Positions 1-11,256 of a stretch of DNA of 64,000 nucleotides are shown piece by piece. The stretch comes from an uncultured Bartonella sp. (GTDB taxonomy: Bacteria > Pseudomonadota > Alphaproteobacteria > Rhizobiales > Rhizobiaceae). The notes beneath the pieces were generated by a model. It saw only the letters and a list, made by a program, of their open reading frames with translations. It was not told the origin of the DNA and did not search any database. Position 1 is the first letter of the stretch; each line of letters starts with the position of its first letter. A program made the translations under genes and the position numbers. The stretch lies in NCBI GenBank assembly GCA_946478665.1, contig CAMLCZ010000004.1, positions 1 through 64,000 of the forward strand. Direction: 5' to 3'.

Positions 1-215
<215 letters not shown>

Positions 216-242
216 ATGGTTCCCCGGTTAGGTAGCGTTATG

Positions 243-1511
243 TTAGTCTAGCGTAGCAATTAGCTTGTCACCATCTTGGCCTATAATGAGGCCGTTTACG
301 ATGGTTCCGGCAAGAGCACCGTCAATTTTTGTTAAAGTGAAATCTTCTGTGCGACCGATTCCATCTCGTTCGACAAGAATCATGTGTTTGCTGTTTTGTA
401 AACGCTGAAGATGACTTTGATAGGCTTTTTCTCCTGCCTTACGCAGTTTTTCTGCCCTTTGCTTGACAATATGCCGGTCGACTTGTGGCATACGGGCTGC
501 CGGCGTTCCCTCTCTAGGACTATAGGGAAATACATGAAGATGGGTCAGTCCACATTCATCAATCAGAGACAGCGTGTTTTCAAACATTTCATCTGTTTCT
601 GTCGGAAAACCGGCAATGAGATCGGCACCATAAACCATTTCGGGACGTTTATTGCGCAATTCATTGCAGAATTCGATTGATTGATCACGCAGGTGACGCC
701 GTTTCATGCGCTTTAAAATCATATTGTCACCCGCCTGTAAAGAAAGATGCAGATGCGGCATGAGACGTTTTTCATGAACAAGTAATTCTGCCAATTCCTC
801 ATCAACTTCAATTGAATCTATTGAGGAAAGCCGCAAACGTGGTAAATCCGGTACGCTGCGGAGAATAGAACGAACAAGTTTACCCAAGGAAGCTTTCCCT
901 GGAAGATCGGGGCCATAACTTGTAAGATCCACGCCTGTCAGGACTACCTCTTGGTAGCCATTTCCATTCAGCCTTTTGATTTGCTCAACAACAGCTCCCA
1001 TTGGAACTGAGCGTGAGGGACCGCGTCCATAAGGGATAATACAAAAAGTGCAACGATGATCGCAACCATTTTGAACCTGCACAAAGGCACGGGCATGTCC
1101 TTCAATCGAGTCAACCATATGAGGTGCGTTTTCCCGCACCTCCATAATATCATTTACTTTTAGTTTTTCATAATTATTGACGCCGAAATCAGGAAGCTGA
1201 CGATAAGAATGGGCATGCAATTTTTCTTCATTGCCTAGAACGAGATCAACCTCGTCCATATCTGCAAAATCCTGACCAAGAGTTTGCGCCGCACACCCTG
1301 TTACGATGATGCGGGCAAGTGGATTTTCTCTTTTTGCTTTACGAATAGCTTGTTTTGCTTGTCGCACAGCTTCGGCGGTTACGGCACAAGTATTAAAAAT
1401 AACTGCACCATTTTCGAGATCATCAAGCCCTGCAGCGGCACTTTCCTTGCGCATAACCTCCGATTCAAAGGCGTTCAGTCGGCAGCCAAAGGTTACGATT
1501 TCCGTTGCCAT
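243..1511 (-). CDS. mtaB: MtaB, tRNA (t6A37) methylthiotransferase
   Basis: Radical-SAM methylthiotransferase that converts t6A37 to ms2t6A in ANN-decoding tRNAs. The 422-residue protein has the N-terminal MTTase domain with three [4Fe-4S] cysteines (C10, C42, C73), the radical-SAM CxxxCxxC motif (C150, C154, C157, in GCDHRCTFC), and a C-terminal TRAM-like region. Length and motifs fit MtaB better than MiaB. The start ATG overlaps the dapF stop by one base (TAATG), which implies translational coupling, and ftsY follows 27 nt downstream. tsaD, which acts in making the t6A substrate, lies at 59.0-60.1 kb in the same window. Confidence 0.92.
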   Translation of the reverse strand: MATEIVTFGCRLNAFESEVMRKESAAAGLDDLENGAVIFNTCAVTAEAVRQAKQAIRKAKRENPLARIIVTGCAAQTLGQDFADMDEVDLVLGNEEKLHAHSYRQLPDFGVNNYEKLKVNDIMEVRENAPHMVDSIEGHARAFVQVQNGCDHRCTFCIIPYGRGPSRSVPMGAVVEQIKRLNGNGYQEVVLTGVDLTSYGPDLPGKASLGKLVRSILRSVPDLPRLRLSSIDSIEVDEELAELLVHEKRLMPHLHLSLQAGDNMILKRMKRRHLRDQSIEFCNELRNKRPEMVYGADLIAGFPTETDEMFENTLSLIDECGLTHLHVFPYSPREGTPAARMPQVDRHIVKQRAEKLRKAGEKAYQSHLQRLQNSKHMILVERDGIGRTEDFTLTKIDGALAGTIVNGLIIGQDGDKLIATLD

Positions 1512-2359
1512 TAGGATAGCTTCCTTTGGTAATTACCGGTAAGGGAATCAAACCATCCTGCAAATTCGAATTCGGTTGGGCCTGTCATGATAATATGATC
1601 GTCGTCACGCCATTCTATTTGCAGGTTTCCACCTGGTAATGTCACTGTAACATGGCGTTTGGTCAAATTACGGCGGTGAGCTGCGACAGTTACGGCACAG
1701 GCAGCAGTGCCACATGCGCGAGTTAGCCCTGCACCACGTTCCCATGTCCTTAACATAAGTGTCTCATCAGACGTTACACGTGCTATGGAAATATTGCAGC
1801 GTTCTGGAAAAAATGGGTTATGTTCCAATTTTGGGCCATATTGATCTAAAGCCACCTGATTAACATCCTCATTTACAAAATAAATGGCATGTGGGTTTCC
1901 CATGGATACAAGTGAAGCATCGGTTAATGGACCGCAAGAGACATCAGCATGGTTGGTATCAGGTATGGCTGTTGCAACCGGTATTTCATTCCAGACAAGG
2001 TGTGGTTTGCCCATGTCAACCGAAACAAGGCCATTATCAAGGCGTGTTGCTTCAACAATGCCGGCAGCAGTATTGAGTTTGAAATGGTTACCCAGATTTT
2101 GTTTATACAACCATTCCACAACGCAGCGTGTACCATTTCCACAAGCTTGCGCCATTGAGCCATCAGCATTCCATATTTCAATATGGTAGTCGGTACCTGC
2201 TTTTTGAGTGTTATGTACAGCCATAATTTGATCAAAAGCGGTCTCTGTTTCTTTTGCCAATGCAATAGCAGCCTGTGGCGTAATATTTTTTTCTGCATTA
2301 CGCATATCGGCAACGATAATCTCGTTACCCAAGCCATTCATTTTGTAGAAAGGAACCAT
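1511..2359 (-). CDS. dapF: Diaminopimelate epimerase
   Basis: Converts LL- to meso-diaminopimelate for lysine and peptidoglycan synthesis (cytosol, PLP-independent two-base mechanism). The 282-residue protein carries both catalytic cysteine motifs: ACGNGTRC (C73) and RACGTAACA (C216). The N-terminus (VPFYKMNGLGNEIIVADMR) is the usual family start, so the ATG at 2357-2359 is chosen. First gene of the dapF-mtaB-ftsY unit; its promoter should lie in the A+T-rich gap shared with omp19. Confidence 0.96.
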   Translation of the reverse strand: MVPFYKMNGLGNEIIVADMRNAEKNITPQAAIALAKETETAFDQIMAVHNTQKAGTDYHIEIWNADGSMAQACGNGTRCVVEWLYKQNLGNHFKLNTAAGIVEATRLDNGLVSVDMGKPHLVWNEIPVATAIPDTNHADVSCGPLTDASLVSMGNPHAIYFVNEDVNQVALDQYGPKLEHNPFFPERCNISIARVTSDETLMLRTWERGAGLTRACGTAACAVTVAAHRRNLTKRHVTVTLPGGNLQIEWRDDDHIIMTGPTEFEFAGWFDSLTGNYQRKLS

Positions 2360-2839
2360 TCGTTTTATTTACCTTTGAATTTTTACCACAATATGACCGA
2401 AAAGTCTTTAAATTGCCAGTTATAGCAATGGAAAGTAAATGCGAGATTTAAACGGGAATGATAGCTAATATGTGGTTTGATCGAATGATATTTGAAGACA
2501 TGATGGTGTTTTACATATTTGGCTGCAAGTTTTTTATTCTTTTTTAAACAAGGTAAATGCGATTATACAACAAACTTATATTTAAAATTATAATTATTTT
2601 TCAATAAGTTAAATGTATTTATTGGTTTTTTGAAAGGGCAAATTTCGTAATAATAATGTTAGATATCTGGCAAAATGAACGCCAGATCAAAAGATTGTTG
2701 TCATGTTTTGCTTTTTTTCTGCTGTCTTTTTGTTATTTATAAGTACAATTGAATAATATTATGGAAATTGTGCATTTGATGTGCAATCTCTAATGCGCAG
2801 TTCATGAATGGTGCGCGTTGCGGCTATGGAGAATGTAGA
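2360..2839. other. A+T-rich intergenic region between divergent dapF and omp19
   Basis: 480 bases without a convincing gene. It must hold the divergent promoters of dapF and omp19, but I could not choose a clear -35/-10 pair among the many A+T runs. The one ordered element seen is an inverted repeat ATCTGGC (2665-2671) / GCCAGAT (2681-2687) with a 9-nt spacer, which could be an operator or a leader hairpin. Confidence 0.6.
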
Positions 2840-3385
2840 ATGGCAATCTCGAAAAGTTTAACATTAAGCCTTGCTGTTGTTGCTGTGGCGCTTTCCGGTT
2901 GTATGTCATCAAGGTTGGATAATGGCGGTGGTGGCGATGCACCACAAGTTGTTATGCCGGGGCCTTCCAGTTCTGGCGGTATAAGTCAGTCTACATTGCC
3001 GCCTCCGTCAGAAAGTTTTCCTGCAGCACCAAGCAATAATGTCGCTAGTGCTAATACAGCCGCTCCAAGTCAAACTGGTAGCCAAGAGCCACCAAGCAAT
3101 GCTACAGATTTGACGCCAGCTAGCGTTGCAGGTGTCTGGAAAGCTTCTATTGGTGGCTTGAATTGCCAAATAGCGACACCACAAACAAAATATGGTCAGG
3201 GATATCGTGCAGGTCCTCTACATTGTCCTGCATCCTTCACGGGTGTCAGCTCTTGGGCTGTTAATGGTAAACAATTGAATTTCTATGATAATTCAGGAAG
3301 TCCGATTGCGACACTTTATTCGGCAGGATCAAGCCGCTTTGAAGGGAATACCGTAAATGGTCAGGCCGTTATTTTGAGCCGTTAA
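2840..3385 (+). CDS. omp19: Omp19-type outer-membrane lipoprotein (Inh/AprI protease-inhibitor domain)
   Basis: A 181-residue lipoprotein: signal peptide with lipobox L-S-G-C (lipidated Cys21), a low-complexity Pro/Ser/Ala/Asn linker to about residue 95, and a C-terminal Inh-type domain with two cysteines (GLNCQIATPQ, GPLHCPASF). The end (GQAVILSR) and the stretch ATPQTKYGQGYRAGPLHCP closely match my recollection of Brucella Omp19, an antigen reported to inhibit proteases. The frame is open from 2804, but ATG 2840 has GGAG 8 nt upstream and gives a proper signal peptide. The function here is inferred from the family. Confidence 0.88.
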   Translation: MAISKSLTLSLAVVAVALSGCMSSRLDNGGGGDAPQVVMPGPSSSGGISQSTLPPPSESFPAAPSNNVASANTAAPSQTGSQEPPSNATDLTPASVAGVWKASIGGLNCQIATPQTKYGQGYRAGPLHCPASFTGVSSWAVNGKQLNFYDNSGSPIATLYSAGSSRFEGNTVNGQAVILSR

Positions 3386-3395
3386 TCGGCTCAAA
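3373..3395 (+). terminator. Stem-loop around the omp19 stop codon
   Basis: TTTGAGCCG (3373-3381) pairs perfectly with CGGCTCAAA (3387-3395) across a 5-nt loop that contains part of the TAA stop. There is no long U tract after it, so it may be a weak terminator or an mRNA 3'-end stabiliser between omp19 and zapE. Confidence 0.5.
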
Positions 3396-3457
3396 CATTC
3401 GGTTATTAAATGATTTCAGGAAGTTTTTTCGATTTCTCGAGTTAAAGGATATGGCGA

Positions 3458-4606
3458 ATGGGGGTAATGCTGGAGCGTTATGAAACGCTGGTTGAGAACG
3501 GAGATATCAATTCCGATCCAGCTCAAATAGCTTTAACGGCTCAATTCGATCGCCTTATTTCAGACTTATCCAATAAACGATTATCGCAAAAAAGCTCACC
3601 ACTTGGTTGGTTGTTTGGAAAAAACAAAGATAGCAAAAAACCAGTTCAGGGTCTCTATATCTATGGAGAAGTTGGACGCGGTAAAACAATGCTGATGGAT
3701 CTGTTCTTTTCCTGTTTGCCGGAAGGGGACAAAAGACGGGCACATTTCAATGATTTTATGGCAGATGTGCATGATAGGATTAACGAACATCGGCAAGCAT
3801 TAACCCGTGGTGAAACAAAACAGAATGATCCTATTCCACCCGTCGCGGATAGTTTGGCCAAACAGGCAAAAGTTTTATGTTTCGATGAATTTACCGTAAC
3901 AGATATTGCTGATGCTATGGTTCTATCTAGGCTTTTTACAGCTTTGTTTGAACGGGCTGTTACATTGATTGCCACTTCCAATGTTGCACCAGATGATCTC
4001 TACCGAAATGGTCTGAATCGACAGTTGTTCTTGCCTTTTATTTCTATTTTAAAAGAGCATGTCGAAATTGTTAATCTTGATGCGAAAACCGATTATCGCC
4101 TTGAAAAAGCTGATCGCCAGCCGGTGTTTATTTCTCCATTAGGAGCTGCGACACTCAATAAGATGGATGCGGCTTGGGAACTTGTTAAGAATGGTTGTGA
4201 GGAAAAAGCTGTTGATGTGACTGTGCGTGGACATCCGGTTCATGTTCCCCGTTCAATAGAAAAAGCTGCGCGATTTGAATATGTTGATCTTTGTTCAAAA
4301 CCATTAGCAGCAGCGGATTATTTAGCTTTGGCAGAAAAATATCATACATTCTTTATCGATAATGTGCCTATTATGGATGATGAACATCGTAATGAAACGA
4401 AACGTTTCATCCTATTGGTCGATACGCTTTATGACCGTCATGTCCGTTTATTTATTTCAGCCGCCGCTACTGCAAATAAATTATATCAGGGACATTCTCA
4501 TACAACCGAAACATTTGAGTTTGAACGGACTGCTTCACGGCTTTTTGAAATGCAAAGTGAAGAATATCTGCAAATTTGGGCAGAGAATAATCAAGTCAGC
4601 GTTTGA
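3458..4606 (+). CDS. zapE: ZapE (AFG1/LACE1-family) cell-division ATPase
   Basis: A 382-residue AFG1-like P-loop ATPase. Walker A is GEVGRGKT (70-77), Walker B is VLCFDEF (D143, E144), and FIDNVPIMDD is a typical later family motif. ZapE associates with the Z-ring and modulates FtsZ bundling in E. coli; the mitochondrial relative AFG1 acts in protein quality control. ATG 3458 has AAAGGA 8 nt upstream; another in-frame ATG lies at 3467. The position directly upstream of mdh-sucCDAB matches Brucella/Rhizobium gene order as I recall it. Confidence 0.92.
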   Translation: MGVMLERYETLVENGDINSDPAQIALTAQFDRLISDLSNKRLSQKSSPLGWLFGKNKDSKKPVQGLYIYGEVGRGKTMLMDLFFSCLPEGDKRRAHFNDFMADVHDRINEHRQALTRGETKQNDPIPPVADSLAKQAKVLCFDEFTVTDIADAMVLSRLFTALFERAVTLIATSNVAPDDLYRNGLNRQLFLPFISILKEHVEIVNLDAKTDYRLEKADRQPVFISPLGAATLNKMDAAWELVKNGCEEKAVDVTVRGHPVHVPRSIEKAARFEYVDLCSKPLAAADYLALAEKYHTFFIDNVPIMDDEHRNETKRFILLVDTLYDRHVRLFISAAATANKLYQGHSHTTETFEFERTASRLFEMQSEEYLQIWAENNQVSV

Positions 4607-5898
<1,292 letters not shown>

Positions 5899-5901
<3 letters not shown>

Positions 5902-5922
5902 GTGGGGTAAGCCCCACTTTTT
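5899..5922 (+). terminator. Rho-independent terminator/attenuator between mdh and sucC
   Basis: AAGTGGGG (5900-5907), loop TAAG, CCCCACTT (5912-5919), followed by a short T run to 5922. The stem starts inside the mdh stop codon. As sucC lies downstream on the same strand, this is likely a partial terminator, or sucC has its own promoter. Confidence 0.75.
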
Positions 5923-5992
5923 CGTTGATTAGAGTCGGATATACCGATTTTCCGGGACCGTTTTTCGGCCCATAATAGAAAAGGAAAAATGA

Positions 5993-7189
5993 ATGAATAT
6001 CCATGAATATCAGGCCAAGCGTCTGCTTCATGAATATGGTGCACCTATTGCTAACGGTGTTGCCGTATATTCAGTCGAGCAGGCAGAGGAATGGGCAAAA
6101 AAATTGCCTGGACCGCTTTATGTCGTAAAAAGCCAGATCCATGCTGGTGGTCGCGGCAAAGGCAAGTTCAAGGAACTTGGTCCCGATGCTAAAGGCGGCG
6201 TCCGTCTGGCAAAGTCAGTTGATGAAGTTGTAGCCAATGTCAAAGAAATGCTTGGCAAGACACTCGTCACAAAGCAGACAGGTCCAGCCGGCAAGCAGGT
6301 CAATCGTCTTTATATTGAAGACGGTGCGGATATTGATCGTGAACTTTACCTATCTATTCTTGTAGATCGGACAGTCGGTGAAGTTGCTTTTGTTGTTTCA
6401 ACAGAAGGTGGAATGGATATCGAAACGGTTGCTCATGACACACCAGAAAAAATCCTTACTCTGGCAATTAATCCTGATAAAGGCGTAACAGCTGAAGATA
6501 GTGCAAAGCTTTGCGATGCATTGAAATTGGATGGCGCCGCTCGTGAAGATGGTGTGAAACTATTCCCGATCCTTTATAAGGCTTTTGTGGAAAAAGACAT
6601 GAGTCTGCTTGAGGTCAACCCATTGATCGTCATGAAGAACGGTCATTTGCGTTTGCTCGATTCCAAAGTATCGTTCGACAATAACGCTTTGTTCCGTCAT
6701 CAGGATATTCTTGAGCTGCGTGATACAACAGAAGAAGATCCGAAGGAAATCGAAGCTTCCAAGCATGATCTTGCTTACGTGGCTCTTGAAGGCAACATTG
6801 GTTGTATGGTCAATGGTGCTGGTCTTGCTATGGCAACGATGGATATCATCAAGCTTTATGGTGGCGAGCCAGCTAACTTCCTAGATGTTGGTGGCGGTGC
6901 TACGAAAGAGCGTGTCACAGCAGCTTTCAAGATTATCACTGCTGACCCACACGTAAAAGGCATTCTCGTCAATATCTTTGGTGGCATTATGCGTTGCGAT
7001 GTTATCGCAGAAGGTGTTGTTGCGGCCGTTAAGGAAGTTGGCTTGAAGGTACCTTTGGTGGTTCGTCTTGAAGGAACCAATGTTGATAAAGGCAAAGCCA
7101 TTATCAACGAAAGTGGCCTCAATGTGATTTCTGCGGATGATCTTGATGACGCCGCTAAGAAAATCGTTGCAGCCGTGAAGGGAGCTTAA
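5993..7189 (+). CDS. sucC: Succinyl-CoA synthetase, beta subunit
   Basis: ADP/GDP-forming beta subunit with an N-terminal ATP-grasp domain ([16 protein letters not shown] start; [12 protein letters not shown] nucleotide-binding region) and a C-terminal CoA-ligase domain ([40 protein letters not shown]). The 398-residue length is canonical. It works as a heteromer with SucD, making ATP or GTP from succinyl-CoA in the TCA cycle. The gene is separated from sucD by only 3 nt and surely co-transcribed with it. Confidence 0.97.
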   Translation: MNIHEYQAKRLLHEYGAPIANGVAVYSVEQAEEWAKKLPGPLYVVKSQIHAGGRGKGKFKELGPDAKGGVRLAKSVDEVVANVKEMLGKTLVTKQTGPAGKQVNRLYIEDGADIDRELYLSILVDRTVGEVAFVVSTEGGMDIETVAHDTPEKILTLAINPDKGVTAEDSAKLCDALKLDGAAREDGVKLFPILYKAFVEKDMSLLEVNPLIVMKNGHLRLLDSKVSFDNNALFRHQDILELRDTTEEDPKEIEASKHDLAYVALEGNIGCMVNGAGLAMATMDIIKLYGGEPANFLDVGGGATKERVTAAFKIITADPHVKGILVNIFGGIMRCDVIAEGVVAAVKEVGLKVPLVVRLEGTNVDKGKAIINESGLNVISADDLDDAAKKIVAAVKGA

Positions 7190-7192
7190 ATC

Positions 7193-8095
7193 ATGTCGAT
7201 TCTTATCAACAAAGATACTAAGGTTCTCGTACAGGGCTTGACCGGTAAAACAGGTACATTCCACACGGAACAGGCTTTGGCCTATCATGGCACAAAGATG
7301 GTTGGTGGTGTAAACCCGAAAAAAGGTGGCGAAACTTGGCAGGGTGGTAATGGTGAAACATTACCAATTTTCGCAAGTGTTGCCGAGGGTAAAGAAAAGA
7401 CAGGCGCTGATGCTTCTGTTATCTATGTTCCACCAGCAGGTGCAGCCGCTGCAATCATTGAAGCTATTGAAGCTGAAATTGGTTTGATCGTTTGTATTAC
7501 CGAGGGTATCCCTGTTCTTGATATGGTCAAAGTTAAGGCCAGATTGAACAAGTCAAAATCACGCCTCGTTGGTCCAAACTGCCCGGGTGTTTTGACACCA
7601 GATGAATGCAAGATTGGCATTATGCCAGGCTCTATCTTTAAGAAGGGTTCTGTTGGTGTTGTGTCTCGTTCCGGTACTTTGACATATGAAGCTGTTTATC
7701 AAACCTCAATGGAAGGTTTGGGCCAGACGACAGCTGTCGGTATTGGTGGTGATCCTGTTAAAGGAACAGAGTTTATCGACGTGTTAGAGATGTTCTTGGC
7801 AGACGACGCAACCAAATCAATCGTCATGATTGGTGAAATTGGTGGTTCTGCTGAAGAAGATGCTTCGCAATTCCTGATTGATGAAGCCAAAAAAGGCCGC
7901 AAGAAACCTGTTGTGGGCTTTATTGCTGGTCGTACAGCACCTCCAGGACGTACAATGGGACACGCTGGTGCCGTTATCTCTGGTGGTAAAGGCGGTGCGG
8001 AAGATAAGATTGCTGCTATGGAAGCAGCAGGTATCCGCGTTTCACCTTCGCCAGCTCAAATTGGTAAGACACTTGTAGACGTTCTTAAAGGCTAA
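7193..8095 (+). CDS. sucD: Succinyl-CoA synthetase, alpha subunit
   Basis: The 300-residue alpha subunit has the CoA-binding Rossmann region ([17 protein letters not shown]), the VGPNCPG motif, and the phosphorylated active-site His257 in [12 protein letters not shown]. Partner of SucC. A strong 11-bp hairpin follows at 8105-8132, which may set the sucCD mRNA 3' end before sucA. Confidence 0.97.
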   Translation: MSILINKDTKVLVQGLTGKTGTFHTEQALAYHGTKMVGGVNPKKGGETWQGGNGETLPIFASVAEGKEKTGADASVIYVPPAGAAAAIIEAIEAEIGLIVCITEGIPVLDMVKVKARLNKSKSRLVGPNCPGVLTPDECKIGIMPGSIFKKGSVGVVSRSGTLTYEAVYQTSMEGLGQTTAVGIGGDPVKGTEFIDVLEMFLADDATKSIVMIGEIGGSAEEDASQFLIDEAKKGRKKPVVGFIAGRTAPPGRTMGHAGAVISGGKGGAEDKIAAMEAAGIRVSPSPAQIGKTLVDVLKG

Positions 8096-8104
8096 ATGCT
8101 TTCA

Positions 8105-8132
8105 AGCCACCCGTAGTAAAATACGGGTGGCT
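8105..8132 (+). terminator. 11-bp intercistronic hairpin between sucD and sucA
   Basis: AGCCACCCGTA (8105-8115) pairs perfectly with TACGGGTGGCT (8122-8132) around a 6-nt loop. No U tract follows (aaatattc), so it looks more like an mRNA processing or stability element than a full terminator. Confidence 0.65.
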
Positions 8133-8169
8133 AAATATTCAACAGAAGCAATAGCTTCTTCAACATAAT

Positions 8170-8217
8170 TCCGTAGGGGACACCCACGGATTCTAAGGAG
8201 ACGGAACAAACGTTCCG
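8170..8217 (+). promoter_or_regulatory. sucA leader: two hairpins flanking the Shine-Dalgarno sequence
   Basis: Hairpin one is TCCGT(a)GGG ... CCCACGGA (8170-8190). The Shine-Dalgarno TAAGGAG follows at 8194-8200. Hairpin two is CGGAAC-aaac-GTTCCG (8202-8217). The sucA ATG is at 8227, 26 nt from the SD in linear sequence but about 10 unpaired nt if hairpin two folds. This suggests a structured ribosome-binding site. Confidence 0.6.
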
Positions 8218-8226
8218 GCAGAAGAA

Positions 8227-11223
8227 ATGGCAAGGCAGGACCAGTCAAACGATCTTTTTGCACAAACCTCATTTCTATATGGCGGCAATGCTGACTATAT
8301 CGATCAGTTATATGCAGAATATGAAAAAGATCCCGCTAGTGTTGATCCACAATGGCGTGAATTTTTTGAAAATCTTCAGGATAACAAGGATGACGTGCTT
8401 AAAAACGCCGAAGGGGCATCTTGGAAGCGTGATAATTGGCCTTTAAAAGAGAGTGGTGAACTTGTTTCAGCTCTCGATGGGGATTGGCCTACAGTCGAAA
8501 AGCATATCGGGGATAAACTTAAAGGTAAAGCAGCTGAAGCGACCGCAAAAGGTTTACCCGCAGCTACTGATGCCGATATCATTCAGGCAACACGTGACTC
8601 TGTGCGCGCAATTATGATGATCCGCGCTTATCGTTCGCGTGGTCACCTTCATGCCAAGCTTGATCCATTACAGCTTCGTGAAGCGCCTGAAGATTATAAC
8701 GAATTGTCTCCAGAGACCTATGGTTTCACTGCGGCAGATAATGACCGCAAGATTTTCATTGATAACGTATTAGGACTTGAATACGCTACAATTCCTCAAA
8801 TGTTGGAAATCCTTAGAAATACATATTGCTCGACAATTGGCGTTGAGTTTATGCATATTTCTGATCCCGCACAAAAAAGCTGGATTCAAGAACGCATTGA
8901 GGGTCCACGTAATTGGGTATCTTTTACACCAGAAGGTAAAAAAGCTATCGTTCATAAATTGGTTGAAGCAGAAGGCTTTGAGCAATTCTTGGATACCAAG
9001 TACAAAGGAACCAAGCGTTTTGGTCTTGATGGTGGTGAAGCGCTTATTCCAGCTTTGGAACAAATCATTAAGCGCGGCGGTGCATTAGGCGTTGAAGAAA
9101 TCGTTTTCGGTATGGCGCACCGCGGTCGTTTGAATGTTTTGTCTCAGGTTCTATCTAAATCACACCGCGCTATTTTCCACGAATTCAAAGGTGGATCATA
9201 TAAGCCTGATGATGTAGAAGGTTCAGGTGACGTTAAATATCACTTAGGATCATCTTCTGATCGTGAATTTGATGGTAATAAAGTTCACCTTTCACTTTTG
9301 CCAAATCCTTCTCATCTGGAAATTGTTGACCCAGTTGTTATGGGTAAAACACGTGCCAAACAGGATCAGCTTGTTGGTCCAACCCGCACAGACCTTATTC
9401 CTCTAAGCGAACGCGCCAAAGTTATGCCAGTTCTCATACATGGTGATGCGGCATTTTCTGGACAGGGCGTGATTCAGGAAACATTGGGTCTTTCTGGGCT
9501 TAAAGGTTATCGTGTTGCTGGTTCAATCCACTTTATCATCAATAACCAGATTGGCTTTACCACCAATCCGCGCTTTTCAAGATCATCACCATATCCATCA
9601 GATATAGCAAAAATGATCGATGCACCGATTTTCCATGTTAATGGAGATGATCCAGAAGCTGTGGTTTATGTTGCTAAGGTTGCAACCGAATTCCGTCAGA
9701 TTTTCCATAAGCCGGTTGTTATCGATATGTTCTGTTATCGTCGGTTTGGTCACAATGAAGGCGATGAACCATCTTTCACTCAACCACTTATGTATAAAGC
9801 AATTCGCGGTCATAAAACCACATTGCAGCTTTATGCAGATCAATTGGAAAAAGAAGGTCACCTCAAGCCTGAAGAGTTGCAAGCACAACAGCAAGAATGG
9901 CGTGATAAGCTGGAAGCAGAGTTTGAAGCAGCTTCATCTTATAAGCCTAACAAGGCTGATTGGCTTGACGGCACATGGACTGGTTTGAAAGCGGCAGACA
10001 ATGCAGATGAGCAGCGCCGTGGTGCAACGGGTGTTCCCGTAAAAACACTGAAAGAAATTGGACAGAAATTGGTAGAAATACCGGCAGACTTCCATGTTCA
10101 TAAAACCATTCAGCGTTTCTTGGACAACCGTGCCAAAATGTTCGAAACTGGTGAAGGTATCGACTGGGCAACGGGCGAGGCTTTGGCATTCGGTTCTCTT
10201 TGCCTTGAAGGCGCACCAATCCGCTTGTCTGGTGAAGATGTAGAACGTGGTACATTCAGTCAACGTCACTCTGTTCTTTATGATCAAGAAAATGAAAACC
10301 GCTATATCCCATTGAATAACCTTAAAAAGGGACAAGCGATTTATGAACCTGTCAACTCAATGTTGTCTGAAGAAGGCGTATTGGGCTTTGAATATGGCTA
10401 CTCATTGGCTGAGCCACGCGGCTTGACATTATGGGAAGCACAATTTGGTGACTTCGCTAATGGTGCGCAAGTTCTGTTCGACCAGTTCATTTCTTCTGGT
10501 GAACGCAAATGGTTGCGTATGAGCGGTTTGGTTTGCTTGTTGCCACACGGTTTTGAAGGCCAAGGCCCAGAGCACTCTTCTGCTCGTTTGGAACGTTATT
10601 TGCAGCTTTGTGCTGAAGATAATATGCAGGTTGCCAACTGTACAACACCTGCCAATTACTTCCATATTTTGCGTCGTCAAATCAAACGTGACTTCCGTAA
10701 GCCACTTATTCTTATGACGCCAAAGTCATTGTTGCGTCACAAACGTGCAATTTCTTCATTAAGCGATATGGGTGCAGATACTACATTCCATCGCTTGCTG
10801 TTGGACGATGCACAGCAACTGAAGGATCAGGCAATCAAGTTGCAAAAAGACAACAAGATTCGTCGTGTTGTCTTGTGTACTGGTAAAGTTTATTACGATC
10901 TTTATGAAGAACGTGAAAAACGCGGCATAGACGATGTTTATCTGTTGCGCGTTGAGCAGCTTTACCCATTCCCGGCAAAAGCTTTGATAACTGTACTTTC
11001 TCGCTTCTTGCAGGCAGAGATTGTCTGGTGTCAGGAAGAGCCGAAAAATATGGGTGCTTGGTCGTTCATCGAACCTTACCTTGAATGGGTGTTGGCACAT
11101 ATTGGAGCAAAATATCCACGTGCCCGTTATGCTGGCCGTCCTGCAAGTGCATCACCTGCAGCAGGTCTCATGTCACAACACCTTCAACAGCTCGCAGCGT
11201 TCCTTGAAGACGCACTGGCTTAA
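8227..11223 (+). CDS. sucA: 2-oxoglutarate dehydrogenase E1 component
   Basis: Thiamine-diphosphate-dependent decarboxylase of the 2-oxoglutarate dehydrogenase complex, 998 residues, canonical for alphaproteobacteria. Visible features: an N-terminal E2-interacting segment (SFLYGGNADYIDQLYAEYEKDP), the HRGRLNVL region, a ThDP-binding segment from GDAAFSGQGV to NNQIGFTT, and a transketolase-like pyrimidine domain (RGTFSQRHSVL) with the GFEGQGPEHSSARLERYLQ motif. It passes the succinyl group to SucB. Start chosen at ATG 8227; the ribosome-binding region is unusual, with a hairpin between SD and ATG. sucB follows after 33 nt. Confidence 0.97.
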   Translation: MARQDQSNDLFAQTSFLYGGNADYIDQLYAEYEKDPASVDPQWREFFENLQDNKDDVLKNAEGASWKRDNWPLKESGELVSALDGDWPTVEKHIGDKLKGKAAEATAKGLPAATDADIIQATRDSVRAIMMIRAYRSRGHLHAKLDPLQLREAPEDYNELSPETYGFTAADNDRKIFIDNVLGLEYATIPQMLEILRNTYCSTIGVEFMHISDPAQKSWIQERIEGPRNWVSFTPEGKKAIVHKLVEAEGFEQFLDTKYKGTKRFGLDGGEALIPALEQIIKRGGALGVEEIVFGMAHRGRLNVLSQVLSKSHRAIFHEFKGGSYKPDDVEGSGDVKYHLGSSSDREFDGNKVHLSLLPNPSHLEIVDPVVMGKTRAKQDQLVGPTRTDLIPLSERAKVMPVLIHGDAAFSGQGVIQETLGLSGLKGYRVAGSIHFIINNQIGFTTNPRFSRSSPYPSDIAKMIDAPIFHVNGDDPEAVVYVAKVATEFRQIFHKPVVIDMFCYRRFGHNEGDEPSFTQPLMYKAIRGHKTTLQLYADQLEKEGHLKPEELQAQQQEWRDKLEAEFEAASSYKPNKADWLDGTWTGLKAADNADEQRRGATGVPVKTLKEIGQKLVEIPADFHVHKTIQRFLDNRAKMFETGEGIDWATGEALAFGSLCLEGAPIRLSGEDVERGTFSQRHSVLYDQENENRYIPLNNLKKGQAIYEPVNSMLSEEGVLGFEYGYSLAEPRGLTLWEAQFGDFANGAQVLFDQFISSGERKWLRMSGLVCLLPHGFEGQGPEHSSARLERYLQLCAEDNMQVANCTTPANYFHILRRQIKRDFRKPLILMTPKSLLRHKRAISSLSDMGADTTFHRLLLDDAQQLKDQAIKLQKDNKIRRVVLCTGKVYYDLYEEREKRGIDDVYLLRVEQLYPFPAKALITVLSRFLQAEIVWCQEEPKNMGAWSFIEPYLEWVLAHIGAKYPRARYAGRPASASPAAGLMSQHLQQLAAFLEDALA

Positions 11224-11256
11224 TTTATTTATCACTCTGACGTATGGAAAAAAATT

